From the NCBI GenBank assembly GCA_963681505.1, contig OY811977.1, positions 4,316,352 to 4,380,351 of the forward strand: a stretch of DNA of 64,000 bases, given 5' to 3'. Each line of letters opens with the position of its first letter. Position 1 is the stretch's first letter. Below are positions 1 to 25,968 of the stretch, one piece after another. Both the position numbers and the translations under genes were made by a program. Under the pieces are notes generated by a model. That model saw nothing but the letters and a program-made list of their open reading frames with translations. It was not told the DNA's origin and did not search any database. This DNA is from Eunapius fragilis. Its lineage: Eukaryota; Porifera; Demospongiae; Spongillida; Spongillidae.

Positions 1-527
1 TTCAATGGCTTGCTCATCACATGATTCACACCGACTTCGTAATACAGCTTGGATGCAGAAGGAATTAACACCGTACGTATCCGTGAGTAAAGTGGGTGAA
101 AAACGGCCAAAATTTGGAGGAAGCGTATAGGATACAAAAGGTCCGTTGAGTCCTAGGGTGCGTAACCGGATATTCGGATATTGCTAAACATAGTTCTTTC
201 ATCCAAACATTCATTGCAGTTAAGAATATCCCATATGCGCAGAGCAGTATTGCGGTCCTTTTAATTAAGCGCGCATCCCACTTCTACACCATTGCCGTAG
301 GGAAGGGAAGCTGATCAGGTGGACGCCAGACAAATTCTCAAGACGGTCCGTACGCAGCATTATCGAGAATACACTCATGTCACTAGGCGAAGACATGATT
401 CAGAACATGTCACATATTTTCTTTCACCATGCATATCACGACTCTGTTTTATATATGAATAATTGGCCACCGTTCGGTCAATTTCTGAATCGATCAGCAC
501 AGCGCTAAGCTCCAGCAACGCTGCAGA

Positions 528-1320
528 GTGCGTGGAAACCTTTTGGTGGCTAAAGGAAAAAGAAAGAAGCCATCATATAAGTGCACAGAATTTTCGGAAC
601 GTCTGAATAGTGTCTTCAGCATATACATCACGAATGATGTACCTGAGACCCACTATATTGTTTGCTATTTGTGTAAACAGATGGACAGATGTTCAACTCA
701 ATACAGGTGAAGGATGTATGGTATAAAAGCTTACATGTATATTTATTTGTACATATATATGTATGTGCAGGTGAAGTATATGTTATGCTTCACCCAGATC
801 TGTCAACCCAAGAGAGGTGTAAAGAGTACATAACCACATTCAAGAGGTCGCTCAACAAGAATTAGCAACATAACTGCCTCTGAATTGTACCACCACATCA
901 CTCGCTAGATCATGATATCCCACTGGCCAGCACTAATAATCCAGCCATTCTGTAGCACCTACAATGTCCGATCTGCATGGTTATCCTGTTCCAACCACTG
1001 GAACTTCAATGCAGGACACTGGTGTGAGTACCGCCTACATAGTAACGTGGTTCACAACATTTGACTGCAATGGTGTGATGTGTCCCTGCTGTAGCTCGGA
1101 AGTACCTTTGGTACCATATCTTTTGAAGCCTGCACCTCCAATAGTGTTAGAGGATGTAAACAGAGATAATATATGGATTATCTCTCAGTGATATAAAGGT
1201 CCACTGTGTAGCCTGCATGAAAGATTTAAGGTCCGGAGATTACCACACTCATGAGTGCAGTGCTGCACCTACCAAGGATGAGGTGAAGGTGGTGTCCTCA
1301 GGTTTTGACCAAGATGGCTG
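528..1320 (+). pseudogene. RAG1 N-terminus-like zinc-finger/RING relic, exon cluster
   Basis: Decayed protein-coding remains that need frame changes to read. At 519-710 a segment has the layout CRVR, then YKCTEF, then CYLC. This resembles the first zinc-binding domain of RAG1-N-terminus-like proteins of invertebrates (the N-RAG group), but the second Cys of the opening CxxC is Arg (codon cgt). A donor-like CAG/GTGAAG follows at about 710. At 960-1030 another frame reads QCPICMVILFQPLELQC, the start of a C3HC4 RING. At 1076-1150 a third frame reads CPCCSSEVPLVPYLL, the rest of the RING. At 1200-1260 a further frame reads CVACMKDLRSGDYHTHEC, a C2H2-like finger. The order matches RAG1-N-like proteins, but frames change within the RING, so no functional product is expected. 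Family assignment is from motif layout only. Confidence 0.5.
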
Positions 1321-1349
1321 ACACTAGTCCAGACAAAACCTTTTCAATC

Positions 1350-1662
1350 CCTACAGCAGCGGCGGCGGAGCCGGGGGGGGAGGGGGGGGGGGGGGGGGGG
1401 TATTTACCCCCCCCCCCCCCCCCCCCCCCCCTCTCCCCCCCAACTTGACCGGGCAGAATTATTATTCATGACTTCATTGACTTGAAAGACTGTTTTTGTA
1501 CAAGGTAAAGAAAACAGGATGAAAAAATTTGGACTATTTTAAATTAACTGTCAGTCAACAAGCCGTTCATTTGCGCATGTGCAAAAGTTGATATACCATG
1601 CCCACACATTTATATATTCATAGCCTTATCATTTATAATACCTTCCGCCGCCCCTGTACAGG
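1350..1662. mobile_element. Small hAT-like MITE with G/C homopolymer core
   Basis: The ends are inverted versions of each other: agcggcggcggagcc near 1353 and ccttccgccgcccctg near 1643-1658. The interior has a long G tract followed by a long C tract (about 1374-1440) able to fold back. The same CAGGGGCGGATCC-type ends recur at 3.49-3.79, 29.25-29.56 and 54.9 kb, which makes this a dispersed family. It encodes nothing. Confidence 0.5.
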
Positions 1663-1755
1663 TAAGCGTTATCTATAGTCAATACATTGACATCATTATT
1701 ATGTACATCCTTCATTTTAGAACATTCATGCAGGTAACACAGGGACGTACACATG

Positions 1756-2000
1756 GCCAGTTCAAAGACACTAAAAAGGAGATGCAGAGAGTTACAAAGT
1801 GTTAGAGAACTTGTCAGCTTCTGTTCTGCTCAGGAATGAGGTGGAATACCTCGATGATGCAGAAATAATGACACTACTACAGCAGGTTGGAGTTGTCTCT
1901 CAGATTAGTGCAAGACAGGGTGATCATAGCTGGCTTGGTAATTCTTTGGGCAAAACTGCGGATTCTTCGAAGGTGATGTACATTGTGGTCTGTTCGTAAG
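1756..2000 (+). pseudogene. Continuation of the RAG1-N-like relic
   Basis: One frame reads KTLKRRCRELQSVRELVSF. After a frame change, LLRNEVEYLDDAEIMTLLQQ and VGVVSQISARQG follow. I recall similar LKRR...R and VG-V...QG patterns downstream of the RING in invertebrate RAG1-N-like transposon-associated proteins, so this is probably a later exon of the 0.5-1.3 kb relic. The frame break and short length support a pseudogene. The link is inferred. Confidence 0.3.
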
Positions 2001-2640
2001 GTAAAATTATATGCTTGTCGGAGTTTAAATTTTATCACTATAAAATTGTATGTTACACAAAGCAACATAATTATCTTCACAACGGTTTTTTATTTTCGTT
2101 TCAAATTTCGTACACTTGTTCACACATCATTTCTCTCTGTGCAAATCGATATTGGTGCTCTAGATATTTTCCATGCATGCCATGGTTACAAAGGTCTCTA
2201 ACCCAATGGGTTAGAATTCCACATTGCTCCAGATATACGATGACGATAACGCATCAAATTTGCAGTGCACATGTAAATAGAAGAGTCCTGTAGCTATTGA
2301 TTTCTACAGATTGTTAAGTTTTTCTTATCCGTTACGGAGATGTAGGTTTTCAAAATAATTCTACATTTCGCTCCACTCATGTTAGATATGCGATTATGTA
2401 ATGGTCACGCCTTTTAAATTTGAAGTTAGGTATGAACCCGCTTTGATCGTATCACTCAACTGCAACTCATAATGGCAAGGGGAAGCAAACAGGAGGTGAA
2501 ATAGGAGGGCATCTCATGTCTGCTCAACTTATGCATCAGTCAAACCGCCTCGGATGTTTCATTGTCAGCACTTATTTTATCTTACCTTCCCCTCCTCCTC
2601 CTCCTTCTCCCCATATTCTCCTCCTCTCTCCTCCTTAGCC

Positions 2641-2860
2641 CTCCCCCTCCCCCTCCCCTCCCCCTCCCCCTCCCCCTCCCCCTCCCCCTCCCCTCCCCCT
2701 CCCCCTCCCCCTCCCCTCCCCCTCCCCCTCCCCCTCCCCCTCCCCCTCCCCCTCCCCCTCCCCCTCCCCCTCCCCTCCCCTCCCCCTCCCCTCCCCCTCC
2801 CCCTCCCCTCCCCCTCCCCTCCCCCTCCCCTCCCCCTCCCCCTCCCCTTCCCCTCCTCCA
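2641..2860. repeat. CCCCTC microsatellite/minisatellite
   Basis: An almost pure array of CCCCTC/CCCCT units, grading into degenerate CTCCTC repeats up to about 3150. The long Pro/Leu and Gly/Arg reading frames across it are artefacts of the repeat. The plus-strand frame leaving it ends in one C2H2 finger (see the next entry). Confidence 0.9.
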
Positions 2861-3204
2861 CCCCCTCCTCCACTTCCTCATCCCCTCTTCCCCTCTCCTT
2901 CCCCTCCTCCTTCCCTCCCCCTCCTCCTACCCTCCTCCTCCTCCCTCTCCTACCCCTTTCCTCTTTCTCTTCCCCTCCCTTTCTTCCCATTACATCCACC
3001 CCTCCTCCTCCTCCCCAACCTCTACCTCCTCCCCCTCCTCTACTTCCTCCCCTGCTCTACCTCCTTCTCAGCCCCTTCCTCTTCCTCCTCCCCCTCCTCC
3101 TCCCCCTCCTCCCCTCCTCGTCCTCTATCTCCTCCTCCTCCCACTCCTCAGACTGAAAATCCCCTTGTGGATGGTGCTACTGAATCAGGAAAAAGGAAAA
3201 AAGA

Positions 3205-3302
3205 AATTCAAGCTGACTTTGTCCTCTGCATGTACAATGTGTGATAAAAAATATAGTACCAGTTCTGCTCTGTACATGCATCAGCATAGAATTCATGAAT
3301 AA
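3205..3302 (+). pseudogene. Isolated C2H2 zinc-finger fragment
   Basis: A short frame downstream of the C-rich repeat reads CTMCDKKYSTSS followed by ALYMHQHRIHE and a stop, giving the C-x2-C-x12-H-x4-H spacing of a classical C2H2 finger. No start codon other than ones inside the repeat and no upstream exon could be assigned. It may be the last exon of a zinc-finger or transposase gene whose other exons are decayed. Between here and 4.7 kb I see only repeats. Confidence 0.35.
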
Positions 3303-3484
3303 ATGATAAGAGACATGTGTTGGAAGATAAAAAGCCTTATTTATACTATTGGTATTGTAAGTCAATGTGTTGTAAATTTGCAAGCACCTGGAGGGGGAGA
3401 GGGAGGAGTAGGTGTGGACGCAATGGGAAGGAGGAGGAGGATGCTGGAGGAGGGGCAGATGCAAATGTGAAGAAAGGTAGAAAA

Positions 3485-3794
3485 TAGTGGCGGATCCGGG
3501 GGGGGGGGGGGTTTTGGGGTCTAAAGACCCCCCCCCCCCCCTCACTATGAATAATTAACTCTAAAATACATAAATTAATTGACACATCCCAATATGAAGC
3601 ATTCAAAGAGCACTATGCAAGGTAGCGACTTCTGTGTTCCAACTGAAGCAAGGAAGCCAGGGGTCTAACTGCCAGACCCCCTGGCAGTCACAGGAGGGGG
3701 AACGCCCCCTCCCGGTCTGTACCCACCCCCACTTGTGAGTATAGTTATTAGACCCCCCCCCCCCCCCCCCCAAATCTTGGATCTGCCCGTGGAA
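3485..3794. mobile_element. CAGGGGCGGATCC-type MITE
   Basis: It starts at gtggcggatccggggggg (3487) and ends at cttggatctgcccgtgg (3776-3792). The terminal segments are inverted relative to each other and there are internal G and C tracts. It is non-coding and of the same family as the elements at 1.35 and 29.25 kb. Confidence 0.5.
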
Positions 3795-4729
3795 AGAGGA
3801 GGAGAAAGAGGAAGAGGAGGAGAAGATGGATGGTGAGGGATGGATGCAATGGAAAGGAAGGTAAAAAGAGGATGAGGGGGAAGTGTGGATGCAATGGGAA
3901 GGAAGATTGGAGGAGGAGGACAAGGAGGAGGTATTGCTACCAATGAAGCATCCAAGGTTTGTCTGAGCATAACTAAGTAGTTATTATTAAACTTTTAATA
4001 AATTCAGCAAGGTGTTTAGTATGGAGTGTTCATGTACAAGTTGCCTTGCGTGGTATTTCTAGTAGCAGTATGCTGCCTTTGCATGACTGCTCATATTATT
4101 GTAGTTGCATGCACGCAGCCAAGGCCATGGCCTGGACCTGGGTAGGATATGACGTTTTCTGTTTATTTTACGTAACTTGAAAAAGCTACTATAGGTGTAA
4201 CTCTAGCCTACTATTGCACTGTTGTTTAGCTTTAACTTTCTTTTTGTTCCGTAGGTCATTCTCATTATGGTGCACCAAAATCTATGCCCAATAAGCATAT
4301 GGATTGATGAGAAGTGCTGTGTTAAATGCAATGCGGTTAACACTAGCTTCACATAAAGCTGTGTTACGGTGTCAACAGGTGGCCGTCCCACTCACATGTA
4401 CGGCAAGTTATAGCATTAGTAAGTGGTCCACCAATTAACTACAAATTAACACGATGCACTTGTGCCGCAAATTCAATAAACTATTGCACGAGACAATAAG
4501 GACTTTGTCCTGAATGCTTTTTAGTCTAGAATGACGTTCCAAGTTATATTACAAAGCCTTTACCTTCCTGCAGAATATTTTCATCAGCCACCTCACGACT
4601 GGCCAACTAGCACACAAAGCTGCCCCATGCCCCCTCCCCCTCAAGAATTATGCCTCCCCCTCCCCTCTCCACCACGGAACATAAATCAAGAGCAAATATA
4701 GCATCTAAAGCCACACCCTTTTAATATCT

Positions 4730-19266
<14,537 letters not shown>

Positions 19267-19454
19267 GGTCTCGAAAAAAGAAACAAAACGATCCGTTCGT
19301 ACTAGTGTTTGATTTGTGGGAGCGTCAAGGTAAGCAGGGACAAGCGCGCTGTATCTATTTTTCTAAATTATATCGGTCTCAAGTTTGGGAAATCGTAGTC
19401 GAGATTCGTCTCATCAATTAAGCGTCACGCGATACCTCGTGATTAACAATTGAC
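19267..19454. promoter_or_regulatory. Bidirectional promoter between CNOT4 and DCPS
   Basis: Only 188 bp separate the CNOT4 start codon (minus) from the DCPS start codon (plus). Both 5' UTRs and core promoters must lie here or overlap. The segment has no TATA box at a usual distance and contains CpG sites, as is typical of divergent housekeeping promoters. Transcription starts cannot be read from the sequence. Confidence 0.75.
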
Positions 19455-21379
19455 ATGGATGTGGCGCCAAAGTCGTGCGATCATAAAACACTAAACGGCT
19501 TGCGCACAGATCGCGTATTGTTTGTAAATCCAAAGACGAAATCGATTGGCTTTGTCGGAGAATTGGGGGAATGCTCTCATCAAGCGGTTATTGTTGTTGA
19601 AAAGAAACCCTTATCACAGAACGACATCGAATGCATCGTTTCACAAACACAGCTCACACAAAACTTCACTAACGACATCTACGCACAATATGATGCTGAG
19701 ACTTCGTCAAATGTAGGAGACTTGAAAGTGATCGTGATTTCCCCAGCCACGGACGCGCACGTGCAGAAATACTTGGATCGGGACATCCACTTCATTCATG
19801 AAACTCCGGAAGATTACACGAGAGTAACCAAACCCTTCATTCAAAGACAGGCAATGAGTGTCGACGTAAGTGTCCAGTTTCGTTATATATCTTTTCCTTC
19901 ATAATGTTATATTTTTTACCTGTTGTGCAGTGGGTGTACAACATTCTTGATGGAAGCAGCGAGTCTGACCGCGTCATATACAACGACGAAGACCCCGTAA
20001 ATGGGTTCGTGCTACTTCCGGACATAAAGTGGGACGTGAAGGACAAGGATACATTGTACCTGCTCGCCATTGCTCGAACAGCTGACATTCTTTCGCTTAG
20101 AGATTTGAGTTCAGAACACCTTCCCTTGTTGAAGAATATCCTTATTAGAGGAAAGGTGACGTTCCTCCCAAAAATACTCCTCAACGTTCCCCTCAACACA
20201 CTCCCCAATGTTCTCCTCAACACACTCCCCAATGTTCCCCCCAACACACTCCGTAATGTTCCCTCCTACACACTCCCCAATGTTCTCCACAACGCACTCC
20301 CCAATGTTCCCCTAACACACTCCCCAATGTTCCTCTTAACACACTTCCCAATGTTCCCCCCTCAACACACTCCCCAATGTTCCCCTCAACACACACCCCA
20401 ATGTTCCCCTCAACACACTTCCCAATGTTCCCCTAACACACTCCCCAATGTTCCCCTCAACATGCTTCCCAATGTTCCCCTCAACACACTTCCCAATGTT
20501 CCCCTAACACACTCCCCAATGTTCCCCCTAACACACTCCCCTATGTTCCCCCTCCACACACTTCCCAATGTTCCCCTCAACACACCCCAATGTTCCCCTC
20601 AACACGCTTCCCTCAACACACTCCCAATGTTCCCCTCAACACACTTCCCCTAACACACTCCCCAATGTTCCCCTCAACACACTTCCCAATGTTCCCCTAA
20701 CACACTCTCCCCAATGTTTCCCTCAACACACTCCCCAATGTTCCCCCCAACACACTCCGTAATGTTCCCCTCCACACTCTCCCCAATGTTCCCCTCAACA
20801 CACTTCCCAATGTTCCCCTAACACACCCCCCAATGTTCCCCTCAACACACTCCCCAATGTTCCCCTAACCCACTTCCAATGTTCCCTTCAACACACTTCC
20901 CAATGTTTCCCTCAACACACCCCCCAATGTTCCCCTCAACACACTCCCCAATGTTCCCCTCAACACACTCCCCAATGTTACCTCACCATTCGCCCTTCCA
21001 TTCCCTTTCATATTGTCATGTGATCTGGTTTGAAGGTCTTTTATTATTAAGATCTCTGTGAGGTTTATTGTGTGAAGAGAATGTCATGGAAACAATAGTA
21101 AGGACAATAGATGGTTGCCTTGTTTTTTTTTTTTTTTTTTGGGCTTGGTGTATTAGATATAGTAGATTCCAATGCTCAGTGATGGAGCCTGTGATCTGCA
21201 AACTTGTTTGGCACGTTATGGCATTTCCCAGCCTATGTAGGATGTTGTGATTTTTTGGCATTAAATCTATACCTTTGTCAGCAAGCATTTCCTAATGACC
21301 CTGGTACTTTTGAATCATCTACCTTTTACATCTGGTTGGCGCATCTATTTCTGCTTGGTCTGCATGTAGGTGAAGTGAA

Positions 21380-21453
<74 letters not shown>

Positions 21454-21995
21454 CAGTGGCAATCTGTAGTATGATGTTGACTACATCGTAATAGTGCTAA
21501 TTGAAGCTAAGATACTGGGCAAGCAACAACAAAGTGGTTAAGGGTGTGTGTCTCTGGTACTACTAGCGACTTTTTAAAAGTCATCTACAAATGAATTGGA
21601 TACATGTATGCGTCTATGACAGCCATCCATCCTGGAAGGTAGCACAATGCAGTACTACGTGTCGATACTGGTACTTGTAAAAGATTTTACTTTTAAAAAT
21701 CCTGTCACTTATTCCTTTTTCTTTTGATCAGCATGCGATCACTTCCAAATACAGTGTGGCTGAAGACCAGCTGCGTGCGTACGTCCACTACCAACCAACT
21801 CACTACCACTTCCACGTGCACTTCACACATGTCAAGTACGAAGCCCCGGGCATCCTGATTGGACAGTCTCACCTACTGGAAGACATAATTGACAATATCA
21901 GTTCCATTGACCCTCTCTATTACCAGAAGAAAACCATCAGCTTTGTAGTGAAGGAAGGGACCCCATTATGGTCTGAGTACTGCAGAGCTAGATAA
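19455..21995 (+). CDS. DCPS: Scavenger m7GpppX diphosphatase (DcpS)
   Basis: Hydrolyses the cap dinucleotide left after 3'-5' mRNA decay (m7GpppN to m7GMP + NDP). There are three exons: 19455-19865 (donor gac/gtaagt), 19931-20155 (after tgtgcag; donor aaag/gtgacg) and 21732-21995 (after gatcag), all joined in phase 0, giving 299 aa. Human DcpS is 337 aa; the difference is mostly at the N terminus. Exon 1 carries the N-terminal swapped-dimer region (FTNDIYAQYD, ISPATDAHVQKYLDRD). Exon 2 has VYNILDGSSESDRV, GFVLLPDIKWD and SLRDLSSEHLPLLKNIL, all close to the human enzyme. Exon 3 has the HIT motif HYHFHVHFTH, whose central His is the expected nucleophile, then YEAPG and HLLEDIIDN. Start chosen as the first ATG before the conserved N-terminal block. 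Intron 2 carries a long minisatellite. Confidence 0.95.
20170..20985. repeat. DCPS intron minisatellite (CACACTCCCCAATGTTCCCCTCAA)
   Basis: More than 30 copies of a 22-25 bp unit fill half of DCPS intron 2, starting 15 bp after the donor. The long Pro/Asn/Thr reading frame continuing from exon 2 is an artefact of the repeat. Confidence 0.9.
21379..21452. repeat. (CA)n microsatellite
   Basis: About 36 CA units in DCPS intron 2. Confidence 0.97.
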
Positions 21996-22415
21996 CAATG
22001 CACTTAGTGGTGCTGCAGTGTACCTTTTCATTACAGCATGCTGCCTCCCAAGACCACCTCCTGCTGTCTAGCGCATGCGTTCATTTTACATACATTGTAT
22101 TGGTAAGTGTTCTTGTGGGGGTGGGTTTAATTATAAGCACATGACGTGCGTAGCTCTAAAATGCACCTTTTGCGTCCTCTACTAAAACTCTTATAGCCGG
22201 TAGGTCTAATTTTAAAACAAGTCTAGTAGTGGGCACTCGTTCATTACCAGTCCTATGGGTGTGACGAAACTGCTGACGATCGCATGTGACGACCCTACCC
22301 AACGCCCTATTACTACCAGTTTAACTCCTTCCCTGCCCTAACAGCGATCTTTTAATTCCAATAGGTGTAATTATAAACTGGAGGCAAAATTCACAGTTGA
22401 ATGTGGTCCTACAGC

Positions 22416-23082
22416 TTAATCCTCCTCCTCTTCTGCCTCTGGGGCCGCAGCACCACCTCCCTGGGTCTTCTTCTGGTTTTTTCTCTTCACACGTCCTGCC
22501 CGACCTCCGCCGAAGGGTGAGGTAAGAGCAAAGTCAATGTGCTTTTGAGAGTCCAGGCGCACCATGTAGGAAGGAACGTTCACGATCTGTTTTCGAACCC
22601 TAGTGATTTTATAAGCCATGTCCAAAAAAAAAAAAAAAAAAAAAAAAAACGGTCAAAAAAAAAACTTTAGTTTCGAGCACTTACCTGATGTGCCTTTGCC
22701 TGATGAGTACTCTGGCGTGGTGGATACTCTTGGCCAATCCCAGCTTGAACACTTGGGTCTGCAAGCGCCTCTCCAAGAAGTCTTCCAGTTTCAGACCGAG
22801 CACGTAATCGAGCTTCATGCGCGATTCATCGAGGACACCGATGCGGACAAGCCTACGGAGGATGGCGTTGCCCTCGAACAGTCGCTTGGGGTGCTTCTCG
22901 TCCAGAGTCAGCAGCTCACGTGCCGCCTTCCTGATCTTAGCCGACATGTAGCGAACTCTCCACACCTCGCGCTTGTTTCGAAGACCATATTGTCCAATGA
23001 TCTTCAGCTCTTGGTCCAATCGAGCCTTCTCGTAAGGTCGACGTGGGGTAGCGTAAGTTTTGGAACACACAATCTTGGGCAT
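22416..23082 (-). CDS. RPS9: 40S ribosomal protein S9 (uS4)
   Basis: Small-subunit ribosomal protein that binds 16S/18S rRNA early in assembly. Two exons: 22685-23082 (donor cag/gtaagt) and 22416-22599 (after actag), joined within an Arg codon, giving 193 aa, the normal family length. The protein follows human RPS9 almost residue for residue: [50 protein letters not shown], the S4 RNA-binding domain with [20 protein letters not shown] and [19 protein letters not shown], then [19 protein letters not shown] and an acidic tail ending EEEED. The start is fixed by the [11 protein letters not shown] terminus. The 85-bp intron holds A-runs. The gene converges on DCPS, with stop codons about 420 bp apart. 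Confidence 0.98.
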
Positions 23083-23620
23083 TTTATTCCCCCCACACTA
23101 AAATAAAAAAGGAAAGCTGAACACGTGCTGACAGCAGTTAATGCGCCGCACGCGCACGAGGCATCACGTGAGTTCATATTTAGATTCTTGATCTTCAGCG
23201 TTAAGATAGAAACTGTAGTTTCGCTGTTTAATATCCATCGCTGTATCGATTTCCTTTTAAAGAGGCTTTCGAAAGGGAGACAAGATCTCCGAACAAAGCT
23301 TCGCTATCGTTTCAATGGGATATAATCGCTCCTCTACACTAACTTATTTCATTATTGGAGCGGTTTCCGGTCCGCGCTGTGAAAGGCACTGTTTTTCGAT
23401 TTGTAGGCGAATGACGAAGTATCTCGTTACCAAGCACAATTAATTAAGCATCACAAAAGTAAGTGTGATGTAACCTTGGGCCTCTGTTAAAGCCACTAAA
23501 CCTATATGTCCGCTACATGTACTGTTAACGTACCCGTAGCGCACAGAATATGAAGCATTGCAAACACTGATTGTCCATGAGGTGGATGTGCATGGTTATG
23601 AATTCGTAGTTTCCTTAAGG
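23083..23620. other. RPS9 upstream intergenic region
   Basis: No coding region seen. The first bases upstream of the RPS9 start (pyrimidine-rich on the plus strand) should contain its promoter and 5' UTR. No convincing TATA box was identified. Confidence 0.5.
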
Positions 23621-24195
23621 TGGTGGTGGTGATGATCCATGAGGTGATGGTTAATGGGTAGTAGGTTGTTCAGGAGATGGTTGCTGGACGATCGTCTGTG
23701 AGGTAAGTGGTGGTGGGGGGGGGGGGGGGGGGGGGCACCAATCTGTTGTATTCCTCTACATAATTAATATTACACAGATGTAGCAGTACCGCAGTGATGA
23801 GCTCTGAGGTGGTTCATGAGGAGGTGGCGATGATCCATGAGGTGGTTCATGTGGTGGTGGTGATGATCTCTGAGGTGGCTCATGAGGTGGTGTTGATGAT
23901 CCTTGAGGTGGTTCATGAGGTGGTGGTGATGATCTATGAGGTGGTGGTGATGATCTCAGAGGTGGTTCATGAGGTGGTGATGATCCATGTGGTGGTTCAT
24001 GTGGTGGTTCATGTGGTGGTGAGTATCTCTGAGGTGGTGGTGATGATCCATGAAGTGGTTCATGATGTGGTGATGATCCATGAGGTGGTGATGATGATTT
24101 TCTCTGAGATGGTTCATGAGGTGGTGGTGATGATGTCTGAGGTGGTTCATGTGGTAGTGGTTGGTGGTCCATGTGGTGGTTTATGAGGTGGTGAT
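23620..24195. repeat. GGTGGTTCATGAGGTGGTGGTGATGATC minisatellite
   Basis: Degenerate tandem units of about 27 bp with a G homopolymer at 23712-23734. Open frames (Val/Met-rich on plus, Pro/His-rich on minus) reflect the repeat. No splice or start context supports a gene. Confidence 0.85.
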
Positions 24196-24536
24196 GTGGG
24201 GAATAGATTATACCCCACACATAAACCACAATGCGTATACATCATTACCTACTAATAACTACTGTACTCACTTCAAGCCAAACAGTCTGCAGAGGGGAAC
24301 AACATTAACCACATGCACAATACCTCTTACCACTCACCTGCTATTACCATCTGTGTGTGTACGTGTTTGTGTGGGTATGGGACTGTGCAAGTGGATGTGT
24401 ACTACAGCTATTAGTATTCATAACACCTTTACAAGGCTGCATGAATGATCTGATGTAGTAACGTCACATCGGAAGTAAAAACCTCAGTGATATTGTATCA
24501 TATTCGCAGACGTGAGCTATTGTGGTTAGTCTCGTT

Positions 24537-24720
24537 CCCAGACCCTATTTATTGAGAAACGCCTGTTGCAAGCGTCCAATTTTTGGCGGCACCAATCATA
24601 CTAAAGGTATGCATATAAGGCGGGGGAGGCGCCGTGCCCCTCCCGTAATAGCAAGGGTATCTGGGGGAACGCTGGTAGGTTGGGCCAGGAGCGAAGCCCC
24701 ACCGCTTTTGTTACTACTTT
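24537..24720 (+). mobile_element. Partial TAGTCTCGT-family terminus next to another repeat
   Basis: A diverged end (tagtctcgttcccagaccc) of the 24.93-26.13 kb family, followed by a GC-rich segment (aggcgccgtgcccctcccg...gcgaagccccacc) that looks like a separate repeat. No coding content. Confidence 0.45.
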
Positions 24721-25117
24721 TGACAGTGATATAGCCGCAAAGCAACTTACTATTAATATCTACAACGCGGCATTTCGATCATAAGCAAACGCGATATGTT
24801 GGAAAAAGGATTGATTTATTTTGATTAATAGAAGCCTAGGCCTGCAGCGTGAATCAGTAGCGCCGAGAAAACTTCTTCCTGCTGACCGGTATGACGCGAA
24901 GCCGCCTTGCATTGTGACCGACCGAAGGGTGGCTAGTCTCGTACCCAGACCCACGCCACAGCAGCGGGTGGATTACATCACCGCTACGTGGAAGTAGGGT
25001 CTGGCGGCAAAATCGTGGCCAGTGGCGTTCGAATCTGAACGTTCCAATCGGATTGCGAGCATGCGCAATTAGTGATTTTAATTGAATTTTTCGCGTGACA
25101 GTCACGCGTTCGTAATC

Positions 25118-25498
25118 ATGGATTCAGAAGAGATCACCTACGCTGCAATCAAGCTTGGCTTTCAGTGTGTAACTCCTGACCAGCGAGCAGCTATTGAAGC
25201 CTTTATGAGTGGTTGTGATGTCTTCGTTTCTTTACCAACTGGAAGCGGGAAGTCCTTCTGCTATTGGATCCTGCCTACACTGTTCGACAGACGAGCGGGA
25301 AGAACCGATGGGTCAGTAGTCATCGTTGTTAGTCCCTTGCACGCGTTAATGAAGGACCAGATCGAAGCACTAACAAGGAGAGATGCTACAGCAGTGTATG
25401 CAGGAGACGCAAACAGCGATGCCCTTCTACTAGACAGGGTAGCGGAAGGCAGATATCAGTTTTCTCCGTGCAACACTTCTACCCAATTTTTGGAGTGA
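25118..25498 (+). pseudogene. RecQ-like DNA helicase, N-terminal fragment
   Basis: A 126-aa frame that starts 93 bp inside the left TIR of the 24.93-26.13 kb element. It shows the first RecQ/SF2 helicase motifs: a Q-motif-like start (KLGFQCVTPDQRAAIEAF), Walker A SLPTGSGKSFCYW, and motif Ia VVSPLHALMKDQIEAL. Similarity stops after AEGRYQ, just before motif Ib/II. The DExH box and the whole second RecA domain are missing, so it cannot be an active helicase. The end has no good splice donor, suggesting an internal deletion near 25460. It was probably the 5' part of a transposon-encoded RecQ gene, or a captured host exon. Confidence 0.8.
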
Positions 25499-25599
25499 TT
25501 TGTTTAAAGGGAAAAGTCTTCTTCGTTTAGGTTGGTTCACAACAATCTGTTGATTATAATCAGTGTAAATAATGTACAAGCTTGCTTATCCAACTCATC

Positions 25600-25968
25600 T
25601 TACCGACACTGCAGGTGACAATTGATTACCCATAGGTCACCACGATTATCAGATGACCTCTTTCTTTGCACTGGAGTATGAACCTCCGAGGAGACCGAAG
25701 GAGCTGTATATGTATCAGACATCACTTTAACACAAGCTGCTGCTTCTTGCTCCGCCAAATCTAGTTTGCGCTTCAATTTGATGCATTTGTCAAGCAACCT
25801 AAAACATCTTATACAAAGCACACTGGAAGGTACATCGATATCGACGTCCATTCTATCGTGCGTTAGTCGCCTCAGCAAGGGTAATACGTAAACTGTAGAG
25901 GTGCTGTGCAATAGCCTTCTCTGCTTCGGCACCGACTGAAAGCCACACATAACGCACAATGAAGCCAT
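25600..25968 (-). CDS. ZAD-like Cys4 zinc-finger protein, N-terminal fragment
   Basis: The ORF starts (minus) 63 bp inside the right TIR of the same element. It opens MASLCVMCGFQSV and continues KQRRLLHSTS, VLPLLRRLT, then SVLCIRCFRLLDKCIKLKRKL. The C-x2-C ... C-x2-C spacing and helical tail resemble zinc-finger-associated (ZAD-type) or RAG1-N-like protein-interaction domains. A donor-like tgg/gtaatc after GDLW suggests later exons that are now absent. Function unknown. Its position suggests a second, DNA- or protein-binding, product of the parent transposon. Confidence 0.5.
   Translation of the reverse strand: MASLCVMCGFQSVPKQRRLLHSTSTVYVLPLLRRLTHDRMDVDIDVPSSVLCIRCFRLLDKCIKLKRKLDLAEQEAAACVKVMSDTYTAPSVSSEVHTPVQRKRSSDNRGDLWVINCHLQCR

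Noticed and set aside
2554..3156. Long Pro/Leu-rich and Gly/Arg-rich reading frames
   Set aside because: They are translations of a CCCCTC repeat with no splice signals or conserved residues.
20156..20653. Continuation of DCPS exon 2 into a long Pro/Asn/Thr tail
   Set aside because: The tail is a minisatellite after a clear donor (aaag/gtgacg), and exon 3 with the HIT motif joins in frame.
23756..24229. Pro/Ser/His-rich minus-strand frame, possibly a structural protein
   Set aside because: Produced by the ggtggtgatgatc repeat; both strands are open, as expected for such a repeat.
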